Shown here: one piece after another, positions 32,339 to 45,000 of the stretch | Numbering within the stretch: position 1 is the stretch's first letter | Layout: the number at the start of each line of letters is the position of its first letter | Assembly (NCBI GenBank): GCA_036346205.1 | Contig: JARFJB010000401.1 | Span: forward strand, 62,001 to 126,000 | Direction of reading: 5' to 3' | Source of the DNA: Vesta saturnalis | Lineage: Eukaryota > Arthropoda > Insecta > Coleoptera > Lampyridae | Length of the DNA stretch: 64,000 nucleotides | Position numbers and translations under genes: made by a program | The notes under the pieces: generated by a model | Told to the model about the DNA's origin: nothing | What the model saw: the letters and a program-made list of their open reading frames with translations, nothing else | The model's database searches: none

Positions 32339-33503
32339 TTACAGCTGTCTTACTGCTTTGGTTAACGCGTTATACGTAACTAATCGATCATGGATTATAA
32401 TAAAGTATGCTGTCGTATTCGCGGGTATGTTGACTGCTGTTTCGAATTCTACACGAAATACTGCTGCTTTAGAGTTCAATGTCTCTTTTTGATTCGAACA
32501 GTCTACCACTATCAATGGTGCGACAGCCGTAAATTGATTAGGTGTGAGTAGTGGTTGACCATCTCTTCGACAATATGAATTTAGCAAACATTTAATACAA
32601 CGTAGCAAAGCAACTGTTATCATAATTAACGTTTACATTGTCATACGGATAACGGTTCGTGTTAAGGAATACCCTAATATTCTTTAGTGCACATTTATCG
32701 AATCTGATCATATCTTGAGAAACATTATTCTCTGGCCCCGTTTGAAATCCTATAATAATGTATCTAGTCGATGCTTTTATTGCCCATATATGTTTATCTG
32801 TTGATGGAACGGCTACATATATGTGTTTCCCAACTTCCAAATGCTACTGGAGTATTTTATCAATGTACTTCATTAACGCCAATTACTCCGCTAATGCTAG
32901 AAATTGGAACTTTCCAATATATTTTACCTATGTTAACTTTTAATAACTCATCTGCAACAGTTGAACTTACTGCGTCGGTATCAATGTTGCTGCGAATTAA
33001 AATCAATTCTTATCTGATGTTCAATATCACTTTATTGTAATCTTCTGCAAAGCCGAGTAGCATTCGCAAAGGTACACAAACATTAAAATACTCTAACGCA
33101 TTTGTTAGTGTGCTATTTGAGATAGGAAACCAACTCGAATTTTCATGACGAGTGAGGTCGTTGGGTGTCAATGATACCAATCCTCCCATTATAGATGTTA
33201 ATCCAACCTTCGTCACGGAATCTACCAATGTTCCATTCAGTTACTACCTAATTCACTGTATAAAAATGCAACGCCATTATTAAAAAACCGCGCGGTGTTA
33301 GAGACAGTACCATCCTGCCTCCACAATCTTCCCTCTACGTAGACATAACTTTCTGATGGTAAAGTTTACATGTCTTCCTGAATGGGTGTTCTGATTTCAT
33401 CATTGTTTCCAAATCTCGTAGAATATGGCTGATGGGTGTGTAGTTCGGAATTTACTATAGCATTATCATCAACAATTTTTTCGTTTACGTTTAATATACT
33501 CAT
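32339..33503 (-). pseudogene. Hexon-like major capsid protein (copy B)
   Basis: Same landmarks as copy A: SLTPNDLTRHENSSWFPISN, LRMLLGFAEDYNKVILNIR, TDKHIWAIKASTRYIIIGFQ, NTNRYPYDNVNVNYDNS, VTYNALTKAVRQL. Several frameshifts and small deletions. Where copy A reads LLLCECCFFAEDYNK, this copy reads LLGFAEDYNK, so each copy has independent damage. Confidence 0.7.
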
Positions 33504-33661
33504 TGTATTACTGTAAAATCAAGACTTTACCAGTGTGCTCTATTCTGCACTATCAATACTTTGAGCGCTGAACGCTTACTGACTCTCACATTTCCACATT
33601 TCGATCGTTTGTATTTTGCCTTGCCATGGTTACATGCACTTGTGTTATACCGCGTCACCAT
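33504..33661 (-). pseudogene. Small Cys-rich protein (copy B)
   Basis: Starts MVTRYNTSACNHGKAKYKR at 33661; keeps KCG and SKRSA. Position between penton and hexon is conserved. The end is shifted and contains a stop. Confidence 0.5.
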
Positions 33662-34337
33662 ATCTTCTTTAAATGTAGTCCTATCGTTATGACTTCACCG
33701 TTAAAATTGATGAGATCTCCGCCTTGGTGTACTATTTTAAGTGTTATGATTGAAATGGTGAATGTGTTTATAAGGTAAATAGTTAACATGTAGAGGGGAT
33801 TCAATTATGTTGTATCCCGCTGGTACACTTTGTACACTGGGAAAGAATTAATGAATAATGTGTGATAACTCTCCATTTTTAAAACTTCTACTTATTGCAC
33901 TCGATAATTAATGAATTAACTTTGATAATGTTAATAGGGTTTTCAGAGGTATGTAATTCTTTATCGTTGTGCACTTTTTTGTTAAATCCCAGCATATATA
34001 CTTTTATACTATGAAGTTAATGTCATCTGTTGCTTTTCATAATTGCTTTCATAGTATTATTACACGCTCGTAAATTACTATACCCTCACGACTTCTTCAC
34101 TGTATCATTAATATGTTTATTAACATCCGCGATTTCGTATGATCCTGGTGGTATTGTGATTGTAGTTTTTCCAAATACGAGTAGGTAGTTCTAGGAAGCA
34201 ACATTTTGTATAGTATTGAAAGATTCAAAACTAGTCAACACCATTACATATTCCGGCTCATTATCGAGATAAATCGGTGGGTAAAAGGTGACTTGTAAGA
34301 TACAGCTTGTACCTGTAAATGTAAATGTGTACGACAT
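33655..34337 (-). pseudogene. Penton-like protein (copy B)
   Basis: Begins MSYTFTFTGTSCILQVTFY-like sequence and retains PPGSYEIADVNKHI, INIIKVNSLIIECN and VPAGYNIIESPLHV. Numerous stops and shifts. Confidence 0.5.
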
Positions 34338-34364
34338 TACGATCAAGCAACGACTACTGAGAAT

Positions 34365-34497
34365 CAAAACGAGCCGTCATATAAAAATCGTAAGACCAAA
34401 TGACCGCAATTATATGTTATGAAGTTTTGAAGTAGTGGATTTTTGATAGCTCAACGTTGCTTAAGGCGTGACGTGGTAGCTTGAGTGGGGGTTTTCT
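34365..34497 (-). pseudogene. Adenain-like protease scrap (copy B)
   Basis: Only the N-terminal PLKLPRHALSNVELSK and a few C-terminal codons remain, joined by a deletion of about 300 bp that removed the catalytic His, Asp and Cys. Confidence 0.55.
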
Positions 34498-35226
34498 TAA
34501 TACGGTTGTAGATATAGGTCTAAACCTCGTTTATATGGTATTGTATATAACTCCTTTTCTAAGGCAGCTGATTCCATTGCTTGATTGTGTCGTTTGGTTT
34601 CTTCTAACGGTTTTGACGCGATTTTTTGCGTCAGTAACCGCACTTCCACCCAAAGAGCCTAAAGCTCCTAATGCTGCAAATAGGGGAATAAGAGGTATGA
34701 ATCCCCCACGTCTCGGTATTGGTAGTATTCTACTTTTGGGTGTCATGATTTTTTTATGTTCTAGAACGCTTAAGGCTTGTTGTGTCGTAGATTTTAAAGA
34801 TGATCGAAGTTTACCACCAACACGCCGTCGCGCTAGAAGGACTGCTTAGTTAAATGAAATTGGTCTATTTCTGTGAGAACGCTTTATACGTTGTGATTTG
34901 CTTACCATCCTCATTGTCCTTTTTTCCTTTCATTATACCGACTATGGTTAATGCTCTTTCTCCAAAGGTGGCGTTTGAGGAACGAAATCTGTACCAAGCT
35001 TTTTGTTGCAAAGTCTTATCGGGGAGTATGCAATATCGTGTTCTTTACACGCTTAGTCCAATTAGTTAATACCTTTGTCACCGCGAGATAATCGTTCTTG
35101 TAAATAGATACCCGGTCCACAATATCTGTACCCAGGTATATGTAACTCCACGGGTAATTTATTTATTAAGGTGTTAAGTAATCCAGAGTCTTTTTTCTTC
35201 CTATTATACCGAGAACTATACTTCAT
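34481..35226 (-). pseudogene. PLA2-domain minor capsid protein (copy B)
   Basis: Reads YRYCGPGI-like and a following segment with a stop where copy A has DEACKEHD, then basic region and RRGGFIPLIPLFAALGALGS (34660-34720). At least four lesions and a deletion of the Ala-rich segment after the hydrophobic helix. Confidence 0.65.
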
Positions 35227-35258
35227 ACCAGACTGACTGACAATTCAGTACTAAACTA

Positions 35259-35263
<5 letters not shown>

Positions 35264-35328
<65 letters not shown>

Positions 35329-36158
35329 GACCAAACTCGATGGCCAAAACGAAAACAGCTGATTCCTCTGGCCAAAAGGAACAAAAAATTGTTAATACAG
35401 GGTGTGTCTATTGTTGATGGTTTCCACTTATTGGTCCATATATTCTACCAGATAGAGTCAATTCAGTGAATATCACTACAACAGAAAGAACTTGTATTGA
35501 AATCAGCAAAACTGTAATAGCAAACAAATTTTGACAACTAACTTACTAATGTCAAGTCGTTGCTACGGTGATGAAAATACATCAGTAAAGGAGGCGTATT
35601 TCTTGCCGTAAATGTACAGATTGATTGAAAAGTGAGGGACAAATCGTCAATTCTCATCTACTCTACCATATTTTTGAAGGTAATTTTATGCTCTAAATAT
35701 TTTTCCTGAGGTGTATTCCTGTAACAATTCAGTAATTAGTACGTCAGCCATAAGTTTTTTTCATATCGTTGTGAAGCTTATGAAAAAATGAAGTTTTTCC
35801 TTTATCGGCCAGTATCAAATCCATCTCTATTGGAAAAATGTTCCTCTTGGAAATTTGTCTTGGGATTTGAAAAAAAAATCATTTCTGAATTCATTATGTC
35901 ATTAAAAATCTTGAATGATGAGTTTGTCTCGACTAAATTCAATATTCTTTAAGGCAATTTCATCTTCTACAAATTTCTCCTAATGTGTTTTCTTGTAACT
36001 CTTCTAGTTTGGAAGATACAGCGTGATCTAAAAAATAAGTCCACGAAATAGAAAAAATTAAAAAAAAGTTAACATCTTGGAACCATCAACAATAGACATA
36101 CCCTGTATTAACAATTTTTTGTTCCTCTTGGCCAGAGGAATCAGCTGTTTTCGTTTTG

Positions 36159-36219
<61 letters not shown>
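35264..36219. mobile_element. Palindromic MITE between two (TA)n arrays
   Basis: (TA)n at 35264-35323 and 36163-36219 enclose a ~824-bp element with ~88-bp inverted ends beginning TGGCCAAAACGAAAACAGC. Inside each end, at 35398 and 36110, sits TACAGGGT(G/A)TGTC, which looks like the terminus of a TA-target mariner MITE nested within the outer repeat. No coding. It replaced the divergent promoter and ATPase start of Polinton B. Confidence 0.75.
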
Positions 36220-36221
<2 letters not shown>

Positions 36222-36408
36222 CAGAATTACCTATAAAAAATTATGACATTACTTTTAACAAGAATCAATTCTCAAAACATAATGGTCCACTAAACGAAGG
36301 TTGTAAACGAGGTATAATCGTAGGTCCATCAGGTTGTGGGGAAACAAATATTATGATTACCTTATTAGAACGTCCAAATGGTTCACGTTTTGAAAATGTT
36401 CATATGTA

Positions 36409-39125
36409 GGGGAGACCTTGATCATAGTGTACCTTGGATCACTTCATCGTTTTTGTCCTTGTGCTGCTATCTAGGAACTAATAACCCGTTTAATAGATAG
36501 TTTGCATTCTATATTACAGTGTACATCTAGAGAAGTATGGTCGAAAAGCACGTTGTCGATGTAAAATACAGATTCGTGATTTTAGTCGCAAAAGTAACGT
36601 TTTTTCAATTTGAAATTAATTTTCTTAAAAGAGTCAGTGAAAAAGAAACAGTTGTTCAGTGCAACCAGTGTATACAGTAATAATCGGTGAGTACAGAGAT
36701 ATGCTTAAACTTAGATTTAAACATATCCTGTAATTGTTACGAATTTTTGTGTCTCTTTATACACCTAATGTACCTTGGATCGCTGATCATAGGTACATGA
36801 CCTTCAATTTGCTTGGCATTTTGTTCCAGGGTACAATGCCAAGAAGCAAATCTGGAAAAAAAGGGCTCCTATTGATCCCGACGTACCTAATGAAAAAAGC
36901 AATTCAAGCCGTCACAAGCTCTCCAGAAAAGCGAATCTCCATACGCGAAGCTAGCAAAATTTACAACGTAAAATTTGCAACTCTTGTGCGGCATCTAAAT
37001 TCTTTCAAAGCGTCTGGTGATAAAAATTATACTTATAACGTAAAATATGACACAAACAAGGTGTTTAGTCATGAAGAAGAAAAATTAGTTACTTACATAC
37101 AAACTATTGCTAAAATGCAGTACGGCCTATCGAAAAAAGGAATTCGTCAATTAGCTTATAAATTTTACGTAGCGAATAAAAAAAAGGACCCCAAGCAATG
37201 GGATGAAGAAAAAATTACTGGAGAGGAATTGATGCGTTTGTTTTTGCGGAGACATTACAACACCTTAGCAATCAGAAAACCAGAAAAAAACAGTCTTTCG
37301 CGAGCAACCAGCTTCAATAAAGCCAACGTTTCCTTGTTTTTTGATAATTTAGAAGATGCTCATAGGCGTTTAGGTCCATTTCCGCCGGAAAGAACATGGA
37401 ATCAGGATGAAACAGGTTTAACGACTGTACAAAATCCTTCAAAGATCGTCGCACCTAAAGGCATTAAACAAATAGGTGCTATGACTTCTGACGAACGCGG
37501 CCAGTTGATAACTATGAATGGCTGTATAAATGCCATCGGCAATCACATCCCTCCAATGCTTATTTTTCCGCGAGTAAATCGCACCGATTTCATGGGGGGG
37601 CACCACCAGGTACCATTGGCGGTGCCAACCCATCTGGTTGGTCAACCAAAGAGCTTTATCTAAAGTTTTTAGACCACTTTATAAAGCATACTAAACCTTC
37701 AAAAGAAGAGCGAGTGTTATTGATGAAGACAACCACGAAACACATTTGTCAGTAGAAGCTGTGGACCGGGCATCCGAAGCAGTTATTGTGATATTAACGT
37801 TCCCTCCACACACGTCACATAAGTTATAGCCACTTGATCTGGCTGTTTATTTTCCTTTCAAGAATTATTATAACCAAGTAGTTGATTCCTGGCTTATTAA
37901 TAATCGAGGGAAACATTTTGACATTTACTGCGTGGCTGAAGCTATTGGACATGCCTTTCCTCGAGCATTCACAACAAGTAAAATCGTTAGTGGCTTTAAA
38001 AAGGCTAGAATTTTTCCTTTGGACCGAACAGTTTTTAGTGACGATGATTTTTTAGCATCGTATGTTATCTATCGTCCGGCTCCAGTGGACAATAATGAGT
38101 CAGTTGCTGCCGGGGCAGGTGAAACAACTTCAATTAACGAAATACAACTTGATATGACTCCTTCCACTTCAGCAGCTGCATCCGATACTATTGTCAGCCC
38201 AAAACAAATACAACCGTTTCTTAAAGCTGTACCTCGAAAGACTATCAAAAAGGGAAGAAAGCCAGGTAGAACTCGAATTGCTACAGATACGCCGAAAAAA
38301 GAAGAAATCAGACAAGCTAAAGCTAATAAAAACCCTAACAAAAAGCAATGTAGATTGCAAACGCTGAGAAAAATGCAGAAATAAAGATAAAAAAGGCTGT
38401 TAGACGTATTGGAGATAATCAACCATGAAATATCTGAGTCGCAGGAAGAAATGGAATTTTAAAGACCTATTTTTGAAGTAGGGGGATACGTGTTGGTCAA
38501 ATTCCAAAGAAAAAGGGACTAGCAGAGCATTACGTGGGAAAAATAAATTCCAAAGACGTTAATGGATTCGAATATCAGATTCAGTTTTATAAAAGAATTG
38601 GACAAAGCAGCAAATTTGCTATTGAATCAGAAGAAATTTTTGATGTTGCTGAAGAAGACATTATCGTTAAACTTCCTAAGCCAGTAAGCGTAACAGGATC
38701 AGCAAGAGTAACAGGGAAGTTATTGTTTTATGTGAACTTTTCTCATTACAATGTGAAATAATAAATTTCTGTTTTTGTTATTTTTAATATTATTTCTATT
38801 ATAACAATAAATTAGCTTTTCTTGGTGTTGTTTATTTACAACTAGTTTATAATTTATTTCTCCTAGATACATGTGGTTAGTGATCCAAGGTTCATTAGCT
38901 AACGATCCAAGGTACATTATGGTCATGTACTTTGGATCAAATGTAATACTCCATAAAAAGGTTAAAATAAAAACCTAATTTTTCGTCAAACACAGTTTAA
39001 GATGTGCTATCAGCTAGTCAATTGGATGACCAATACTTGGTAAAAATTCAAATTATTTAAAATATTTAAAGAGGTCCTTTCCTTCAGATCTTATAAAAAA
39101 TGATCCAAGGTACAACAGTCTCCCC
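36409..39125 (+). mobile_element. Pogo/Tigger-like DNA transposon
   Basis: Ends GGGGAGACC... and ...GTCTCCCC are inverted and flanked by TA (36407-36408, 39126-39127), the pogo target. The word GTACCTTGGATC or its complement occurs near both ends and sub-terminally (36433, 36770, 38879, 38902, 38928, 39103). 2,717 bp; encodes a CENP-B-like/DDE_1 transposase. Inserted in the ATPase gene of Polinton B. Confidence 0.9.
36836..38761 (+). pseudogene. Pogo-like transposase (HTH-psq, DDE_1), frameshifted
   Basis: Starts MPRSKSGKKGLLLIPTYLMK. HTH region KRISIREASKIYNVKFATLV (about residues 38-57), DNA-binding linker, then WNQDETGLTTVQNPSKIVAP holding the first catalytic Asp (37399-37455), GAMTSDERGQLITMNGCINA and a poly-G indel at 37593-37600 that ends the main frame (37663). 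In shifted frames: LSVEAVDRASEAVIVILTFP, a stop where the family has LQPLDV (38-37), then FTTSKIVSGFKKARIFPLDR and C-terminal HYVGKINSKDVNGFEYQIQF up to 38761. About three to four lesions. Confidence 0.85.
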
Positions 39126-39639
39126 TACTGTAAATCTTTATATCAGCCCAAATACCAGTACATACGAAATTTACTGGCATCTTTAAAAAATATCGGGTAT
39201 TTCGAATACAGTAATAACTGTAATGTTGTATCCCCTGGTGCTTCACATAAAAACTGATGTTTGATGCATGCCATAAACAAAATGAAATAAGAGAACATTT
39301 CAGCCCAACATTTCCGTTTTGGCAGACACCAAAGCAATGATTGTTTCTATCTGTGTCAAACGTATTCTTCTACATCAAAACAGCTTATACATGATAATAC
39401 CAATAGTTCTGTTTCAACAAGATACAACCAATCTTAAGCATGTGCATGATATAATCACTGTGATATAAATATGACATTTGATAAATTTAAGGATCTGTGT
39501 TTCTGTGGTTGGCGTGAAAAATTTTGATTTCTTGTGATTGATAAAGAAAATGATGGTAATGCACGTAGTCTCCGTAAGGGATTTGACTATTATATTGCGT
39601 TATAAATACTGCACTAGTCGTGTAAGCATGAAGTAGTAA

Positions 39640-40642
39640 TGGAGGAGCGCTTAGTACAAGACATTTTGTGTGCCCGCAAGAGTGTGCAACAAAAATACGC
39701 TTGTTTAAAAGAAGATACTGCACTAATAGAGCGTGGAATGGAGGCACAGTTTAAACCTATAACATAGCCATTGAAACAATTGATTACTAAACAAGATGGT
39801 TTTTTCGTCAATGCTGAACCCCTTACATCAGACAAAAATGAGTCTATTTCACATGAAAATGAAGTGTTTTTACATCTTACACCTAGAACCTCTGGAACAC
39901 GAAAGGCCCCACGTATTCTTGTTCCAGACGTCATTCCAAAGTTTTAGAGGAAACTATGATTGCTGATATCACACATGACGACAGGGCGAGATTGCTACTT
40001 TACAACAATTGAAATCAGAATTGTTAACTGCTGGATCTCAACCAGCCTTTGAAGAGTATCTTAATCAGTATGAAGTATTAGCAAAATATTATGTGGAAGG
40101 TATATTTAGAGAACCCGAAGACGAGTATGATTTGATATATGGCGTACAGTTTCTTCCCGAAAAAGAGAATTCCTTTATTAGTGATGTTGAACTAGACTTT
40201 GTTGGAGAGAATTTTCGTATCGCTCTTCGTGATGGATCATCATTAGATTATGATGGATTATATGAGCTACTATTTAAAAAAGCTGCTACGGGTTACAAAG
40301 AAAGTGATCTACAGCAACAAAATGACATTTTGCGACGCACAAATGCTGCCCGACGTAATTATAACCCAGATGACCAAATTCAAGGAACTAACAGTAGGAA
40401 ACACATTGTGACCATTAAACCATTACTTCAACCTCGAAAACGTTCCGCTACATCAGCTATTGCACCGCCTGCCACAACATTTATCTCCAAGAGAGGGGGT
40501 GGAATGCAACTATTACGATATAATAACAAAGCGATTGACTTTGTACCTTGGAATAATCCGAATAAACTAGTGTATTGATTGACGGAATTATTAGGTTCAA
40601 TGTCGGCAGTAAATACTAGCAATCACAACGAAACAGTATATA
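39640..40642 (+). pseudogene. DUF8207-like protein (copy B), truncated
   Basis: MEERLVQDILCARKSVQQKY start, TAG where copy A has a sense codon (39767), then GENFRIALRDGSSLDYDGLY, ILRRTNAARRNYNPDD and GTKSIAL-complement region ending FVPWNNPNKLVY with stop TGA. Homology to copy A stops at about 40642 within the NHNE(T/V)VY codons, the right edge of Polinton B. Confidence 0.65.
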
Positions 40643-41418
40643 CAGGGACCGGCAAGTTTGACACCTATGGGAAAAATTTCTGAAAAACTATTGGTGGTTC
40701 GCTTCTGCATGCCTGACAACCAAGAAATCCATTGTGAAATTTGTCACGTGACCATAGATTTGGCAGGAATTTTGAAAAATGTTAACTGTGATGCCGAAAA
40801 ATGGGTCAAATTGACAAGATATCGAAAAATTGTATTAAGAAAATGTATATAGAATACTCGACCAAATCAGAAAAAATATAAAAAATACCACTTATTCCCC
40901 TTTGCTTTTATTACGAAAATCATAAATCTTGTTTTACCTGGAAATAGTTTTAATAATATAAACTACATAATTTTAGGTCAAAATTAATCAAATATTTAAA
41001 AAATAGACAATTTGTGAGAGGAAAATTTAAAAAATACGATTTAGCCTCGTCGCTGGTTGTGTTCACGCCCTGTATATTGAAGCGCATGAGCTCATCTAAT
41101 ATTTTTAACCGGTAAATAAAATGGAAACGAACTACTAATATTTGTAATTAAAACTTAACAACACATTATTTATCCTTATTAAATTTAATATTGGTTAGTA
41201 CATTTGAAACTAGCGATTTTTTTTAATTAATTAGATGGCTCTGAAAAATCAAATATTTCGGCGTATAAGGATGAAAATTATTGCTCTCTAAAGTGCATCT
41301 CACAGTTCAAGATACATAATATTATGTAATTTCTGTTATTAAAACTATTTCCAGGTAGAACAAGATTTTGTGATGTTTCGTAGTAAAAGCAGAAGGGAGT
41401 AAATGATATTCTTTATCT

Positions 41419-41421
<3 letters not shown>
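40643..41421. mobile_element. Candidate MITE plus inverted-repeat segment
   Basis: CAGGGACCGG at 40643 and CGCCCTG at 41072, each next to TA, could be mariner-type ends, though only five bases match. Separately, 40889-40965 and 41325-41400 are inverted copies of each other (TTACCTGGAAATAGTTTTAA at the first). Non-coding. Confidence 0.4.

Positions 41422-41494
<73 letters not shown>
41422..41494. repeat. (TA)n microsatellite
   Basis: About 73 bp of uninterrupted TA immediately to the right of the inverted-repeat segment. Confidence 0.95.
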
Positions 41495-41496
<2 letters not shown>

Positions 41497-42089
41497 TTGA
41501 AGGAAGTAACAGCCGTTAATAACGTTAAGAAATAAAATTATTAACTAATTGCTTAGTATGATCAGGGTGTGTGGTTAACTAGGCTCTTAATAGGTTTAAA
41601 ACTCTTTGACATCTGTCAATATTTCCGAGCGTTTATTTTGTTCCTTTGTCAAGGCGTCTACAATAGAACAATGTTAAAATAAGTTGAGTACTTACGTCAT
41701 TACTTACATCTAAGATATTTTTTGAAAACGTGATAAATTGTGATTAACGTTCTACTGTCACCAATTATTGATGATTACTAATGCCAGATATTACATTTTT
41801 AAAAAGAATTTGAAAATTTTATATGACAAGCAACATCTGCTTGCATTAGTACAATTTTTCTGTTAAAGTTGGTTACATTTATTTTACTTAGGTTAGGTCA
41901 TTGAGGTATATTGACCGCGGCAAATTTGAATTATACATAATGTTAATGTTAATAATGCTAATTGTCTTCAACATTAAAATTGAGTATGTATGAATATGTT
42001 GCTGAAAGCTGTTCTGTATCTGATTTATGATTCATTGAATTACTTTCTTTCTTTATGTGGCACATTTCTTGAAATAATGTCCCAGGTGG

Positions 42090-45000
42090 TAGGCATGTAT
42101 ACTCCATGCCAGCCGGGGAGGTACCATCCTTACCACGGGCTCCTTAATATTGGGTCTCCGATTTTCTGAACTCGGTAAGGGCTGCCGGTTATCTTTTCCA
42201 TCATCCTTAATCTATTCTCATCCTTATTCTTCCTTCCCGTCCTCATTGTCTTCCTATCGGATTAAAAGTCCCAAATTAGAAAATAAGATGGTCATGGTTT
42301 CTACAGTAATAAATTCCGGACGTAAAATCCTGCCCCATTCGGATGTCCGGGAGGGCAGGGCCCAAGCGACCTCGGTCATCGAAAGTATCAACTTTCTGAT
42401 TCAGTACTGCAACATCCGCGGTATCAGGTCTAATCTTAATGCTATTCACCAACATCTTGAACAATTACAACCTGATATTTTGTTTCTATCTGAAACACAA
42501 GCCTCCTCTGAAAGTTCCGAGTCACCCGACTTGCAATTTCCTCAATACCAACTTCAGTCTAACTTTCGATATAAAGGAGGCGTATGTCCTACATCAAGGA
42601 CAGAATTGCTTGCAAGCGTGTTTCTTCCTTAGAAAATAAAAATTTTGACGTGATGTGGTTTAAACATTCTGGTCCTAATTTTGTGAAATTCTACTGTTGC
42701 ATTTATAGGTCTCTTAATGACGGTAACTTTCAAGACTTCTTCGATAACCTTAGCATGAAAGTTGACTATCTCCTGTCTCAGTTTCCATCTTGCAATATCT
42801 CATTTGTAGGCGATTTCAATGTTCTTAACTCTAATTGGCTTCATTTTTCATCTACTACAAATCCCGCTGGTCATAGTGCAGAAACATTTGCTATTTCATG
42901 TGATCTCACACAAATAATTTCCGGACCCACAAGAACCCCTGATAACCCTAACCATACTCCACATCTTCTAGATCTCTTTCTTACATCAAACCCTCTAGTT
43001 TATAAAACTTCCGTTCTTTCGCCTTTAGGTCTTTCCGACCATTGTATAATAGATATCATTTCTACTGTACCTAATTCCACTGTTGTTCGCAAAACCGATA
43101 GAACCCTGTGGTGTTTTAAGTCAGCTCGATGGAGTGATTTACGGGATTTCTTTGCAAACTTTCTATGGCGTGAATATTGTTTTAAGTCGTCCTCTTCTTC
43201 GGAAATCGCTCTTTCAGTGTCTGAAGTCATCCTCATGGGAATGGAGTTATACATTCCCAAAAAACAGTACCGTATATGTCATTCACGTTCCCAACCCTGG
43301 TTCAATAAGGCTTGTGCTGATGCAATATCTTTAAAAAATAAATATTACATTAAATGGAAATGTAATAAATCTGCCGACAGTCATGTAGAATACAATGGTG
43401 CTAGAAATATTTGCAAAAGTGAAATCGCTAAAACTAAAAAGTTGTTCGAACAACGAAAATGTAATGAACTAGCTATATCTCCTTTAGGCAGTCGTAAATT
43501 TTGGTCTTGAGCTAAAGCCATTAGTAAAAACTTTGGAACATCTTTATTTCCCCCCCCCCTGACATCTATTGACGGGTCGGTAGTTGCTGATTTTGTAGAC
43601 AAAACCAATGTTTTTGTGGATTTGTTTGCATCAAACTCGTATTTCAATGATTCTGGAAAAGCCTAGTCAACTCTTGTTCATACGCTATAAAACCAATTCA
43701 TTTTCGGTACAAGCTCTTGGAATCGATCATCAGTAGGCTTGATCTCAATAATGCGACTGGCCCAGACGGTATCCCAGCTATTGTCTTAAAGAAATGTTCC
43801 CCGAACTAGTACCAATCCTACCTAAGCTCTATACGATCTCTATGTCTTCTGGGGAATTCCCTTCATCATGGAAGTTAGCAAATGTTCAACCTATTCCAAA
43901 AAAGGTGATAAAACCGATCCCCCCAACTACCGACTAATTGGCATCACTTCCATTTTGTCTAAAATCATGGAAAAATCCATCAATCAGCAACTGCTCACGT
44001 TCCTTGAAACTACCAAACTCCTTAGTGACCATCAATATGGGTTTAGGCAAAGTCGTTCAACTGGCACTCTTCTTTCATATGTGACCCAAGTTTGGAACAA
44101 TAGAGTAGAGCAGTCCGGTGAAACAATTGTAGTCGCTTTAGATATCTCAAAGGCATTTGACCAAGTTTGGCATAAGTGTTTACTTGCCAAACTCACCTCG
44201 TTTGGGTTAAATGATACGCTCATCAACTGGGTTTCTAGTTTCCTTGATAAAAGACGAATACGTGACGTAGTTGATGGCTTTTTTTCAAAAGAGTTAGCAT
44301 TAACGCGGGCGTACCACAGGAATCCTTTATAGCACCTATACTTTTTCTGCTGTACATAAATGACCTTATTTCTACAACAACTAACCCCATCCATTGCTTT
44401 TCCGACGATAGTACTCTTCACTGTAGTTCATTTCAGTCTACTTGTAGTGATAATCCACCTTCTATGTCAAATCAAGAAATTAAAGCTGAAATGGCAAATT
44501 CAATCAACAAAGACATTCAACGTATTCTCGAATGGAGAAGCAATAATCTAGTTAAATTTAATGCTAACAAAATTCAGTGTTGCCTTATGTCCGCCAAAAA
44601 AGATCTATCATTTCCTGTTGTAAGTATGAATGTCTCACTTCTTAAGTTTTCAGACTCTATTACTCTGTTGGGTATGACTGTATCTTTAAATCTCTAATGG
44701 GTTGACCATCTTTGTCAGCTACCAAAACAGATGCTCGTAAGATAGGCTTTTTGTACATTACTTTACCTCTCGACAACTCCTTCTGCTGTATAAGGATCAA
44801 ATTCGGCCTCATCTGGAATATAATTCTCACCTCTGGGTTAGTGCTCCCCAATACGCTCTCGATATCGTCGATCGTATTCAAAAGAGAGCGATTAGGCTTA
44901 TAAATGACCCGTCCTTAACTTCTCACATACAGTCCCTTGAGCATAGAAGGATGGTTTCAGTTCTTTCTTTGTATTATCGTTATTACAACGGCTATTGTGC

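Larger units (their letters stand above)
36220..39605 (+). pseudogene. Packaging ATPase (copy B), split by pogo element
   Basis: 5' part 36220-36406: ELPIKNYDI, then the Walker A written GPSGCGETN, with the catalytic Lys changed to Glu. 3' part 39128-39605: QYIRNLLASLKN, FHIKTDV-like, QTYSSTSKQLIHDNTN-like and a C-terminus MTFDKFKDLCFCGWREKF, a segment copy A has lost. The pogo element sits between (36409-39125). Confidence 0.75.
9635..40642. mobile_element. Polinton/Maverick copy B, split and truncated
   Basis: The left terminal repeat starts AGTAGGTAAGATTTGAGAC at 9635, matching copy A's end. Homologues of copy A genes follow in the same order: acidic gene remnant and polymerase 5' part (9960-10967), then after the 18.3-kb insertion of copy A the rest of the polymerase (29290-31760), DVQGF protein, hexon-like, small Cys-rich, penton-like, protease scrap, PLA2, ATPase and DUF8207-like genes. 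It ends abruptly at about 40642, so the integrase, BIR gene and right terminal repeat are missing. Every gene is broken. About 12.7 kb belong to the element itself, not counting the pogo and MITE insertions inside it. Confidence 0.85.

Noticed and set aside
40643..41072. Certain MITE
   Set aside because: Only CAGGG/CCCTG match at the ends; kept as a low-confidence candidate.
42150..42290. LINE ORF1 upstream of the endonuclease
   Set aside because: The sequence before 42290 shows only Ser/Pro/Tyr-rich low-information translation and no zinc-knuckle or RRM motif.
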